Source: CAUZIB01 sp963578805 (GTDB taxonomy: Bacteria; Acidobacteriota; Vicinamibacteria; Vicinamibacterales; UBA8438). From it: a stretch of DNA of 47,365 bases. The translations under genes were made by a program, and so were the position numbers. Of the stretch, positions 1-7,703 are shown in pieces. The DNA lies in contig CAUZDY010000023.1 in assembly GCA_963578805.1 (NCBI GenBank), forward strand, positions 1-47,365, written 5' to 3'. The notes below the pieces were generated by a model. That model ran no database searches and was not told the DNA's origin. It saw nothing but the letters and a program-made list of their open reading frames with translations. Within the stretch, counting starts at the first letter, position 1, and every line of letters begins with the position of its first letter.

Positions 1-2
1 CG

Positions 3-104
3 CAACTGTATCCGTGGATGCCCGATGGCTTTCTCATGAATGAGAGCGTGATTCCCAAGGGCTGGCGTCGATCCTGGGCAGCGGCGAATGTAGACCACTT
101 CTGA
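3..104 (+). CDS. C-terminal end of an unidentified protein (truncated by window start)
   Basis: The frame entering the window from the left stays open for 33 codons and stops at TGA 102-104. The peptide contains PWMPDGFLMNESVIPKGWRR and ends VDHF. It is rich in Trp and Pro and reads like real protein rather than chance sequence. No family is recognised. The other two forward frames close quickly. Confidence 0.4.
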   Translation, partial: QLYPWMPDGFLMNESVIPKGWRRSWAAANVDHF

Positions 105-491
105 CATTTGCAACAAATCGATTACCGCTCGACCCTGGTGAGGGTAAATTGTCGGCATCTGGCGCGAGGTTACTGTTAAGTTGACTAAAACTTAGTCGAC
201 CGACCCGCAAGATATTGCGATCGAGCCCAGTCATGACCGCGGCATGTTAGGCATCAGGTTAGGGAGGTCAACAGCAACAACATCTTGGGCGTCGGTTAGC
301 TGGAGCTTTGTCAACTACCAAGTAAGCCAGCCTGTCGTGTTTCATCCGTCCTGGTGCCGCCAGGCATGGTGAACTCACAATACCACCCCCAGGGTTCTCT
401 GCTAGAATATGGCCGCCGTCGAAGCGCATGCTTTTAGCCGTCGTTCCCTTTAATAGAGATGCGCTAATAGACCGTAAGAGCGAACGTCGAA
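105..491. other. Intergenic gap with one inverted repeat
   Basis: No convincing gene on either strand. At 180-200 there is a near-perfect inverted repeat, GTTGACTAA / TTAGTCGAC around a 3-base loop, with one G-T type mismatch. It lies about 75 bases after the end of the partial gene and has no T-run, so it could be an operator or a weak transcript end. The rest is featureless until repeat R1 starts near 492. Confidence 0.4.
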
Positions 492-633
492 AGGCCTAAC
501 CTACTGCGACCCGGCGGGCGGCGCAACGGGAAGAAGTTTAGGGATTGCCCGGTAGATTCAGGCAGCCACCTGCGCCTTATCCTTTGAGTTTTTGCGTCCA
601 CATAAGATAAGTGCTATTCCCCTTGGGGACGCC
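492..633 (+). repeat. Dispersed repeat R1, full-length copy A
   Basis: This is one of three near full-length copies (others 7353-7490 and 14473-14610). The left module is a GC-rich stretch ending in a (TT)CAACGGG-like core, here GCAACGGGAAGA. The middle carries GGGATTGCCCGG. The right module has TTTGCGTCCACA and then CCTTGGGGACGCC, whose GCGTC/GACGC arms can pair as a hairpin around a loop of about 25 bases. Copies are diverged, so the family is old. Confidence 0.6.
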
Positions 634-660
634 TTTCTTCTGCATCTTCTTCCGTGTCCA

Positions 661-1920
661 TCAACTCTCGACACGTGGGGCCACCAGTGGTGTTCGGGAC
701 CGCGTCAGCCGCATGCCTGGTTCGGGCGGACGCATCCCTGTAAATCGCTCGATGGCTCGCTCGACGATACGCTGTCTAGCATCCTCGTTCGGCTCCAAAG
801 TCCAGACACCCCACTCTCCAGTGCTGCCGAGCGCGATTCCATCAGATCGCGGCATGCAGCTGAACTGATAGTTAACCTCAGGCTGTGGGACTAGAAACGT
901 CAGCTGCCCTTTCACCGGGATCAATTCCTCGTCACTGAAAAGGTCCAGCGACCCAAGACCCGTGCAGTTGATGATGACCGACTCACTGACGCTCATCAAA
1001 TCGCGTGGCGTGTCGAACTTACGAATGACGATGCGACCGCCAAGCAAGTGGAACTCTCTTACCAAGGCGTCGAGATAGATTGAAGGTTCGATCCGCATCG
1101 ACGAGCGACGAGAGGCGTACGGCGTCTGGAACGGGTGCTCGCCTGGATAGAGGATCTCACGGTCTGATCGCAAGTAGGCGGGCAGCTCCTCCGAGTAGGT
1201 GCGCGCTGCAACATCAAGGCGTGCATCGGCATCCTGATCTTCAGAGTCATCCGCTAAGCGGTTGGAAACACTTTCCTCCGCACTCTCCGTCGAAGGCAAT
1301 ACTTCCATCGTGTTATAGCTATCCAGCCAGGAAATTCCATAGCGCGGACCAACGAGCAGTTGCATCTGTCGGTAGGCGATTTCAACTGCGCTTTTGAACT
1401 GAGTCTCCAACGCCGTTGTGCGCGGGCCGGACAAAAGCCTAGAGGTCGGCGAGAATGTCGCATACGCCATGTTGGAGGTGGTATCCGGCGGCACCGCCAT
1501 TGCGTAGATCGTCACGTCGAAACCGCGCCGCTGCATTTGTATTGCCGAAGCCAAACCGACCGCACCAGAACCAAGGACGGCTGCCTGTCGGTCACCCTGC
1601 TCCAGTGCCAAGTCAGCAGCAAGTGCTCCGGTTCCCCAGGAAAGAGAGATGCCAGCCCCGCCATGTCCGTAGTTGTGAACCACAGTTCTCGCGTCGAATT
1701 TTTCAGCCTTCAGGAGAAAACCTGATGGACGGTGCGGACGCAAGCCAACCGTGGTTCTGATGACACGATCCCAAGAAGCTCTGATCGGCGCTAGGACGAT
1801 AGGCGAGCGAGTGAGGGGACGGGTAAGGCTCGCCAGTTGTGACGTCCTGGCCGCGCAACCACCTAGGCCAAGCCCGAGTGCTGCCATACTGCCGGTTTTA
1901 AGCAGGGTTCGTCTATCCAT
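661..1920 (-). CDS. Tat-exported FAD-dependent oxidoreductase, D-amino-acid-oxidase (DAO) type with permuted motif order
   Basis: 419 residues. The N-terminus has a twin-arginine motif (RRTLLK, residues 3-8) and then a lipobox-like LGGC, so the protein is probably exported folded and possibly lipid-anchored. The flavin fold is seen in AVLGSGAVGLASA (about 114-126). Unusually, VGLRPHRPSG (about 58-67) and HNYGHGGAGISLSWG (about 82-96) come before the dinucleotide-binding motif; in classical DAO enzymes these form the C-terminal signature. By family it would oxidise an amine or amino acid to an imine with H2O2 release; the substrate is unknown. A clear GGGGAGATCC ribosome site precedes the ATG. 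It stands alone, with R1 copy A just beyond its 3' end. Confidence 0.85.
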   Translation of the reverse strand: MDRRTLLKTGSMAALGLGLGGCAARTSQLASLTRPLTRSPIVLAPIRASWDRVIRTTVGLRPHRPSGFLLKAEKFDARTVVHNYGHGGAGISLSWGTGALAADLALEQGDRQAAVLGSGAVGLASAIQMQRRGFDVTIYAMAVPPDTTSNMAYATFSPTSRLLSGPRTTALETQFKSAVEIAYRQMQLLVGPRYGISWLDSYNTMEVLPSTESAEESVSNRLADDSEDQDADARLDVAARTYSEELPAYLRSDREILYPGEHPFQTPYASRRSSMRIEPSIYLDALVREFHLLGGRIVIRKFDTPRDLMSVSESVIINCTGLGSLDLFSDEELIPVKGQLTFLVPQPEVNYQFSCMPRSDGIALGSTGEWGVWTLEPNEDARQRIVERAIERFTGMRPPEPGMRLTRSRTPLVAPRVES

Positions 1921-2195
1921 TGGATCTCCCCGAAGAATAGATTGGGTATCACTCGAAGAAGTACCCTCGTAATGAGTCCACCAACGGCTACACCAAGTTA
2001 CTCCATCAACACCACTCGTTCAATCAACAACCCCAAGTTCATTCCCATGCAGCCAGAAAATAACAATGACAGAGTCTAAAAGGGAGAACTACGAATGGAA
2101 TCAACCTCTACGTTGCGGCTTCTATCCGCTCTCCGTCGGTCCAGAGCTTGGTTCGAACTCAGAATGCTTGAGGGCACCATTATCCTTACAAACGG

Positions 2196-2849
2196 TCAGC
2201 GCGAAAACGGTTCAAGCGCGGGTGTCGCATTCGGCCGGAGCGGAATCCGTGCCGTGTTCAATACCATCGCGATCAGGGTGTAATAGCCGCTGAGCCCTAC
2301 CATCTCGACTATTCCTTGCTCGCCAAACTCGGTTAACGCTCTGACGTAGGTAGAATCGCTGACCCTTCCGTCTCGGTGCAGTGCGGTGCAGAAGTCATAG
2401 AGAGCTTTCTCGTCATCGGCCATTCCTTCTGGGCGCCGTCCATCGGCGACCGCCGCCGCAATATCTGGACTCAGGCCGCCCTCCAACGCGAGAGGATAGT
2501 GAGCAGCCCACTCGTAATTCTGCGTCCACTCGCGTGCGGTAATCAGGATGACAAACTCGGACAAGCGTGGTGGCAACGAGCTGTTGAACCGCAGGTAGTC
2601 GCTCACTCCCCGCAACCGGTTGAGTAGCTCCGGGCTGCGAAGGATCACGGACCAAGGACCTCCGGGGTCACCACGTGCGGCTCTAAACTCCTCCACGGCG
2701 TCCTTCTGCGCCTCCGTCATCTCCTCGTCTGGAATGGGCGGCATCCGATTCTGAGCCTGTAAGCCCACCGAAAAGAGTAAAACCAGTATCATGATTCTGG
2801 CAACAGACCTGATTCGACCCGTGCCTTTGTAATGTTTCCAATTTTCCAT
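2196..2849 (-). CDS. Exported carboxymuconolactone-decarboxylase (CMD) family protein, paralogue 1
   Basis: 217 residues from the ATG at 2849, chosen because GGAGGGG lies just upstream and a signal-like segment (MILVLLFSVGLQAQ) follows. The mature part has the CMD helical pattern: LSEFVILITAREWTQNYEWA, AAHYPLALEGGLSP and LSGYYTLIAMVLNTAR. The CxxC of AhpD-like members is absent; the only mature cysteine is in LYDFC. The protein is homologous along its length to the one at 12622-13269. The family includes decarboxylases and peroxidase-like proteins; with no redox pair the activity cannot be assigned. A longer GTG/ATG start to 2933 is possible but would bury the signal sequence. Confidence 0.8.
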   Translation of the reverse strand: MENWKHYKGTGRIRSVARIMILVLLFSVGLQAQNRMPPIPDEEMTEAQKDAVEEFRAARGDPGGPWSVILRSPELLNRLRGVSDYLRFNSSLPPRLSEFVILITAREWTQNYEWAAHYPLALEGGLSPDIAAAVADGRRPEGMADDEKALYDFCTALHRDGRVSDSTYVRALTEFGEQGIVEMVGLSGYYTLIAMVLNTARIPLRPNATPALEPFSR

Positions 2850-3014
2850 CGGAATGGCCCCTCCAATCACGGTTTTGTGTTCGTCTCGAACCACGTTCAA
2901 CTCCGTTGCGTTATCTCGATTGCATCCGTTCAAGCGTTAGTCCTCTCACACCGTCTCCGTCACTTTAAAGAAGCTGCTCCTGACGAATAGGTGACGCAAT
3001 TACTGAGTTATGAG

Positions 3015-3063
3015 AGAGCCAGCCTACCGCGGCGCGGCGGACGGTTCAACGGGAATAATGGAT
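3015..3063 (+). repeat. Dispersed repeat R1, left-module copy B
   Basis: Contains GCGGCGCGGCGGACGGTTCA followed by ACGGGAATAATGG, matching the left half of copies at 5760 and 14473. The right hairpin module is missing. It sits between a CMD gene and mtgA. Confidence 0.5.
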
Positions 3064-3098
3064 TACCTACGCTGATGTACGGAACGGGACGTCGACGA

Positions 3099-3845
3099 TC
3101 AACGTTCTTCAAGACCCTCCAATAGCTCTACCCCTCCGACCTGCGTCATCTGTCTACGAATCCAGGATTGACGCTCGCGTACATACGCGGACGGTTCGTC
3201 GACTCTGAAAACCGTCGGGTTCGGGAGCACGGCGGCTAGCAAAGCCGCGTTATCGACCTCGATGTGCGCGGGAACCGTATCAAAAAAATACTCACTGGCA
3301 GCCGCGATACCGAAGATCCCGTCTCCGAATTCCGCCACGTTGAGATACATTTCCAAGATACGACGTTTCGTCCAGAGGAGTTCAATGAACACCGTGACGT
3401 AAGCCTCGAGCCCCTTACGGGCTAAGCTTCGACTCGGCCAAAGCAACAGATTCTTGGAGACCTGCTGGGAAATCGTGCTGGCACCGCGCAGCCGCCTGCC
3501 GCGCTGAGCGTCAGCCAGTGCATCCTGAATCGATTCAACGTCGAAGCCATGATGGTCAAGGAACTTCTGATCTTCAGCTGCGATCACGGCCACGGCGAGA
3601 TGGGACGAGATCTGATCCCAGTCCGTCCACCGGTAACGTGACCTCGAATCGATACTACCGCCCACCACAAACCGATGTCGCAACATGAAGGCCGTCGTCG
3701 ATGGTGGAATCCAACGGAGTGGAAGCACTATGACAATCGGTATACACAGCCCGAACAAGACGACCGTCAATATGGCGAGTCGCACCCATCCTTGCCACGA
3801 CCGTCGTCGCTGTAGCCTGCCAGCTATTCGGATTTTCCTAGGCAC
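3099..3845 (-). CDS. mtgA: Monofunctional biosynthetic peptidoglycan transglycosylase
   Basis: 248 residues, normal length for the family. One N-terminal transmembrane helix (about residues 20-45, LAILTVVLFGLCIPIVIVLP) anchors a GT51 domain in the inner membrane. The catalytic Glu lies in AVIAAEDQKFLDHHGFD, followed by GASTISQQVSKNLLLWPSRS, the RKGLEAYVTVFIE region and LEMYLNVAEFGDGIFGI, all diagnostic GT51 motifs. It polymerises lipid II into glycan strands and has no transpeptidase domain. The start is GTG with GGAGGAG upstream. It is a single gene with no linked cell-wall cluster. Confidence 0.95.
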   Translation of the reverse strand: MPRKIRIAGRLQRRRSWQGWVRLAILTVVLFGLCIPIVIVLPLRWIPPSTTAFMLRHRFVVGGSIDSRSRYRWTDWDQISSHLAVAVIAAEDQKFLDHHGFDVESIQDALADAQRGRRLRGASTISQQVSKNLLLWPSRSLARKGLEAYVTVFIELLWTKRRILEMYLNVAEFGDGIFGIAAASEYFFDTVPAHIEVDNAALLAAVLPNPTVFRVDEPSAYVRERQSWIRRQMTQVGGVELLEGLEER

Positions 3846-4016
3846 TCAGTACAACTCCTCCACCAGCGGTGGCGCAGCCGAAGCTGATAGTCGCTCCCTT
3901 CACGAGGTCATCGCCACCAACTGCATCAATTCAGCCCAAAAACCTTGAAGCCCTCTGCAAAAGATCGCCGTAGAAGATCGAGTCTACTAAGCACAAGTTG
4001 TCTTCGGAACACTGTA

Positions 4017-4068
4017 GGCGGTTAGCGTAGCGTGAGTCGACAGACGGCTCAACGGGGAGGAGGGTTAG
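4017..4068 (+). repeat. Dispersed repeat R1, left-module copy C
   Basis: GGCGGTTAGCGTAGCGTGAG, then CGGCTCAACGGGGAGGAGGG, aligning with copies at 5760 and 14473. It lies 55 bases upstream of the Sir2 gene, so it may form part of that leader or promoter region. Confidence 0.5.
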
Positions 4069-4122
4069 CCACGCGGATACACGGCGCCACACCGGGTGGC
4101 GAGACGGTAGAATCGTTGAGCA

Positions 4123-4875
4123 ATGGGCCTCGTTCAGCTGTTAGGAGACGCCGACCGTATCCTAGTGTTTACCGGAGCAGGTATCTCGACTGGAAGCGGT
4201 ATCCGTGATTTCAGAGGCCCAAAGGGTGTCTGGAAGGAGCGGCAACCCGTCTACTTCGATGATTTTATGGACTCGGAGGCCGCGCGCATCGAGTACTGGG
4301 ACCAGAAGTGTCAGGCCTGGCCCTCCTTCAGCGATGCAGAGCCGAATGCCGTGCACACGTCAATCGCAGACCTTGAGCGGGCGGGCAAGCTCGCGATGGT
4401 CGTCACTCAGAACATCGACGGGTTACACACCCGCGCCGGGACCTCCTCCGGGCGACTTGTCGAGTTGCATGGAACGAACACGGCCATCGAGTGCATGAGC
4501 TGCCATGCCCGCACCGATCCGGATTCTCACGTGAAGCGCTTTTTGGAAACTCGAACACCGCCGATATGCGCCTGTAGCGGCTATCTGAAGCCCGCAACGG
4601 TCAGCTTTGGCCAGAATCTCGATCCGGACGAATTGGAGCGGGCTGCGGCAGCGGTCCAGGAGACGGATCTCGTTGTGGCGTTGGGCTCGACGCTGTCGGT
4701 CTACCCGGCGGCAGGTTTTCCGCTAGCGGCCGCTGAGCGCGGCGTGCCCTACATCGTGGTCAACCGCGGCGCAACGGACCACGATGGCCACACCGCTGTG
4801 ACGTTACGGCTCGAAGGGGACGTAGTAGAACTGTTTCCACCCGCTGTCGCCGAAGCGCTGGCGCCGTCAAGATGA
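4123..4875 (+). CDS. cobB: Sir2-family NAD-dependent protein deacylase
   Basis: 250 residues, a typical bacterial sirtuin. NAD-binding GAGISTGSGIRDFRG is near residues 19-33, the active-site TQNIDGLH with the expected His-containing ELHGT follows, and a zinc site is formed by CMSC and CAC with spacing like other sirtuins. C-terminal GSTLSVYPAAGFP and VNRGATDHD complete the Rossmann fold. It would remove acyl groups from lysines using NAD and is cytosolic (no signal). The ribosome site is weak. It lies alone between the R1 fragments at 4017 and 5760 and is convergent with the next gene. It ends in TGA, which shows that TGA is an ordinary stop here. Confidence 0.93.
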   Translation: MGLVQLLGDADRILVFTGAGISTGSGIRDFRGPKGVWKERQPVYFDDFMDSEAARIEYWDQKCQAWPSFSDAEPNAVHTSIADLERAGKLAMVVTQNIDGLHTRAGTSSGRLVELHGTNTAIECMSCHARTDPDSHVKRFLETRTPPICACSGYLKPATVSFGQNLDPDELERAAAAVQETDLVVALGSTLSVYPAAGFPLAAAERGVPYIVVNRGATDHDGHTAVTLRLEGDVVELFPPAVAEALAPSR

Positions 4876-4906
4876 TCGGGAGGTGCCCTAAGCAGCCCGC
4901 CTGCAC

Positions 4907-5686
4907 TCATCTCGGTACTCTGAAACTCAACCCCATACCGAGGAAAAAGTCGTCCGCCAGTCCCCGTAAACCCCTACCGGCGTAGACATCCAGTTGGACG
5001 AGGTCTCTCAGTAGAAACGTGAGTCCGCCGTCCACTGACGAGCTGGTGCCTGTGATTTGTCGATCGCCAAACAGTTCAAGAAACCCACCCACGCGATCCG
5101 TTAGCTCCCCGCTCAGCGCCAACGAATACACAATCTCCGCATCACGAGTCGACTCCTCTGGGGAAGCTTCCCAAGCCGCCCCGATGTTGGAACCAAGCGA
5201 CAACCTCGGTGAGAGTTCGTAGGTAAATAAAACAAGCAACGACGGGTCAATACCGTTATTCGAGAACCCGTCGCCTCCCGTCGGAAGTGACATTCCACCC
5301 ATAATTGCGAGCTCTGGCAACCAGGCATCCTCGCGCTCGATGAGATTGACCTTGACGCCAAGCTCACTGTCACCCCTTCCGTGCTTTTCTTCTAGCCAGC
5401 TGATGCCTGCGTGACCAACGCGAAGTTCTGTCCGGCCGCCAAGACCGACACGAACCAGGGTAATTGGCACCTCATGGCGATCCACGTCGCTGGCACGGGA
5501 GAATAAATATCCCGCCTCTACCTGCACCATGCCTCGCAGCACAACCGTGGGCGCATTGGACTGACCTGGACGATCCGTTGCCAGTTCCGGTGGTTGAGCA
5601 CTTGCAACACCAGACCCTAGGTGTACCGTCAACGAGAGGAGTAGCGCTCGCACGACTCTACACACTCCAACAACTCTGTTTCGCAT
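4907..5686 (-). CDS. Outer-membrane beta-barrel-type protein (phenol-degradation MetA/transporter-like family)
   Basis: 259 residues from the ATG at 5686, where a signal peptide (ALLLSLTVHLGSGVASAQ) follows directly. The mature protein begins ELATDRPGQSNAPTVV, the typical opening of the family often labelled transporter or MetA-pathway protein. It then alternates short amphipathic strands with Gly and Asn turns (GGMSLPTGGDGFSNNGIDPS). It ends LSFRVPR. The pattern suggests a small outer-membrane barrel. Substrate and partners cannot be read from the sequence. The gene is convergent with the Sir2 gene, 31 bases apart. Confidence 0.7.
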   Translation of the reverse strand: MRNRVVGVCRVVRALLLSLTVHLGSGVASAQPPELATDRPGQSNAPTVVLRGMVQVEAGYLFSRASDVDRHEVPITLVRVGLGGRTELRVGHAGISWLEEKHGRGDSELGVKVNLIEREDAWLPELAIMGGMSLPTGGDGFSNNGIDPSLLVLFTYELSPRLSLGSNIGAAWEASPEESTRDAEIVYSLALSGELTDRVGGFLELFGDRQITGTSSSVDGGLTFLLRDLVQLDVYAGRGLRGLADDFFLGMGLSFRVPR

Positions 5687-5759
5687 TTGAAGCCTCGGCG
5701 ACGCGAGTCGCCCTGATTTACTTAGACATTGCCGTCTGTGCGGCCTAATAATCACGATG

Positions 5760-5812
5760 AGGCGTTTAGCCTAGCGCGGCGCGACGGGTGGTTCAACAGA
5801 GACGAGGGCTAC
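5760..5812 (+). repeat. Dispersed repeat R1, left-module copy D
   Basis: GGCGTTTAGCCTAGCGCGGC, then GACGGGTGGTTCAACAGAGA. It is the closest match to the left half of copy G (14473) and lies in the divergent promoter gap between 5686 and 5941. Confidence 0.55.
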
Positions 5813-5940
5813 GGCTCGCGCTGGTGGACAATTCCTCAAAGGTGACAAGGTTATAATCTGCCGGTTGGTGGCAAAGGACTCAACGGGTTCGTTTCCCGAC
5901 AACTCTCGGCTAATCCGTCTAGAAATCTGGAGGGCATCCA

Positions 5941-6504
5941 ATGCAATACGTCTGGATTATCTTGTGTCTCTTGTTGGTGACATCGGCGAACTCTCAGGCT
6001 CAAACAGTGGACGAAGAGATAGGCCGCGCGGTGATGGCGGCTCCCCCCGCAATGAGGACTGATGCGGCCGTGGTTCGCCTGGCGGATGACGGCAGCCATG
6101 AAGTATTACGAGAAGGCTCGAACGGGCTTGTCTGCTACGACCGTTCCAACGAACCTGGGCGCGACTTTAGCGCCCAGTGTACCAGTGTCCGAAACCTGCC
6201 ACGTGCCGGGCAGAACCACAAGGTGTGGATGTCCTCTGCCAACGCCGAGGAGGCCAGGGTAATGTTCGAATCGCAGGAGTCAAACGGAAGTCGCGAGGCC
6301 CCTCAATTTGGTAGTGTCTGGTACACCTTAGCCGGGTCGGACCAGGCATCTGCCAGCGAAAATAGTCCGCACATCACGATTGCAGTTCCGTTCTCGACGA
6401 GTGATACGCTAGGTCTGCCAAGCGAAGGGAGTTATAGTCAGAGCGGCTCGTGGATCATGGAGGCCGGAACTTCCGCCGCGCACATCATGATTCCAGGACG
6501 ATAG
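5941..6504 (+). CDS. Secreted protein of unknown function
   Basis: 187 residues. The signal peptide is clear (YVWIILCLLLVTSANSQAQ), and the start is fixed by GGAGGG seven bases upstream. The mature region starts TVDEEIGRAVMAAP and contains two cysteines (GLVCYDRS, SAQCTSV), which may form a disulfide. The C-terminal part has HITIAVPF and a hydrophobic end, AAHIMIPGR. I recognise a general resemblance to small exported proteins of Acidobacteria-like genomes but no named domain. It is followed by an R1 right-module fragment and the broken Sel1 gene. Confidence 0.7.
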   Translation: MQYVWIILCLLLVTSANSQAQTVDEEIGRAVMAAPPAMRTDAAVVRLADDGSHEVLREGSNGLVCYDRSNEPGRDFSAQCTSVRNLPRAGQNHKVWMSSANAEEARVMFESQESNGSREAPQFGSVWYTLAGSDQASASENSPHITIAVPFSTSDTLGLPSEGSYSQSGSWIMEAGTSAAHIMIPGR

Positions 6505-6539
6505 AAACTCTTCAGACGACAACCTGTGCTTCTCAGTGG

Positions 6540-6570
6540 AGTTTTGGCGTCCACATAGGTGCTATCTCGT
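6540..6570 (+). repeat. R1 right-module fragment E
   Basis: AGTTTTGGCGTCCACATAGG matches the first arm of the R1 hairpin (compare 14570 and 24551). The second arm is degraded to CAGGAACGCC downstream. Confidence 0.4.
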
Positions 6571-6671
6571 AACATTCAGGAACGCCACCTTCCCTTATCC
6601 GGCTGACATTTCTCATTTGAGTGGTCACGTGTAGCCCGTCGACGTAGAAGGCTCGGCGGAAGAGCTTACGG

Positions 6672-7317
6672 CTAATTCAAATTCACTGGATCCCATTCTC
6701 GAGCAAGACGTTGAGCTTCGACGAGTTGGTCGAGTGTCATCTGCTGTGCAAGGCGATCTCGTTGTCGAACTGCGCGGTTCCGTTCACCGCTGTTGGCTCG
6801 CGACACACTAAGGTCGGACCACATATAACCGACCACGTAATCCTGCTGCACACCGCGGCCTTCAGCGTACATGTACCCGAGACTGGTCTGCCCCGCCGCC
6901 TCGCCCTGCACGGCGGTACCACTTCACCGCCTCCGCATCGTTCTGTGGTACGCCGCGGCCCTCAGCGAACATGTACCCAAGGTTGTTCTGTCCTGTTGCC
7001 TCACCGTGTTCGACCGACCGCTGGTGCCATCTCACCGCTTCGTTATCATCCTGCGGCACACCACGACCGGAGAGGCACATGTGTCCGAGACCAGCCTGAG
7101 CCAAAGCGAAACCTTACAGCGCCGCGCGACGGTACCACTTCACCGCCTCTGTATCGTTTTGAAGGATACCATCGCCGCTCGCATACACATTCCCAAGACG
7201 GTACTGCGCCTCCGCATCTCCTCGCTCTGCACGCATGCGTATCTCCCGTCCAGAGTCACTCTGGCTAGAGAAAACAAATACCGCGGCAAAGACAAGGAGT
7301 GCGAAGCGACCAGTCAT
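6672..7317 (-). pseudogene. Sel1-repeat exported protein, broken by one stop and one frameshift
   Basis: Reading from ATG 7317 gives a signal peptide (RFALLVFAAVFVFSSQSDS) and the first Sel1 repeat, ending WYRRAAL. An in-frame TAA at 7114-7116 follows, and the same frame then resumes GFALAQAGLGHM. In intact paralogues this junction reads RRAAEQGxAxAQ, so CAA to TAA is the simplest change. The second and third repeats follow. Near 6895-6915 the frame shifts after WYRRAG and the last repeat (TSLGYMYAEGRGVQQDY) plus the family tail (LDQLVEAQRLAREW) continue in another frame to the stop at 6672. The intact protein would be a periplasmic helical adaptor of about 210 residues. Confidence 0.85.
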
Positions 7318-7352
7318 GTTCCTCTTCAAGCCCCAACAACAAACGCTCAAGT

Positions 7353-7490
7353 GTCTAAGATTATCGTGGGAACGGCTAGCAGTTCAACGGAAACGAGAAT
7401 TCGCTATTGTCCGTTAGGGTCAGATCGCAATCTGTGTTTTTCCTTGAAGTTTTCGTATCCACGCAAGTGCAAGTTCCCTTGGAGATGCCA
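7353..7490 (+). repeat. Dispersed repeat R1, full-length copy F
   Basis: Contains GCAGTTCAACGGAAACGAG in the left half and TCCTTGAAGTTTTCGTATCC, then CCCTTGGAGATGCC, in the right half. Compared with copy G it has changes in the hairpin arms (CGTATCC and GAGATGCC). It sits just upstream (5') of the broken Sel1 gene. Confidence 0.55.
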
Positions 7491-7703
7491 TTATTGGTTA
7501 CAAGCGACCCGCGCGAAAACAGCTCACGTGCGGGTAACGCATTCTCCGAATTGTCGCAGAGCGTCCATTGCTTTCGGTCACCCGAAAGGCTGGATCCAAC
7601 TCGGAATGCTTAGAAGACGCACGTCCCTCGTCTCGGCCCTGGCACAGCACCCTTGACTTGCCGCTTTTCTGACAGATAATCGTGTCGACCTGGAGGATGG
7701 AAC

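Noticed and set aside
6711..7656. Plus-strand frames of 185 and 261 codons across the broken Sel1 gene
   Set aside because: They are antisense to clear Sel1 repeats and have no plausible domain.
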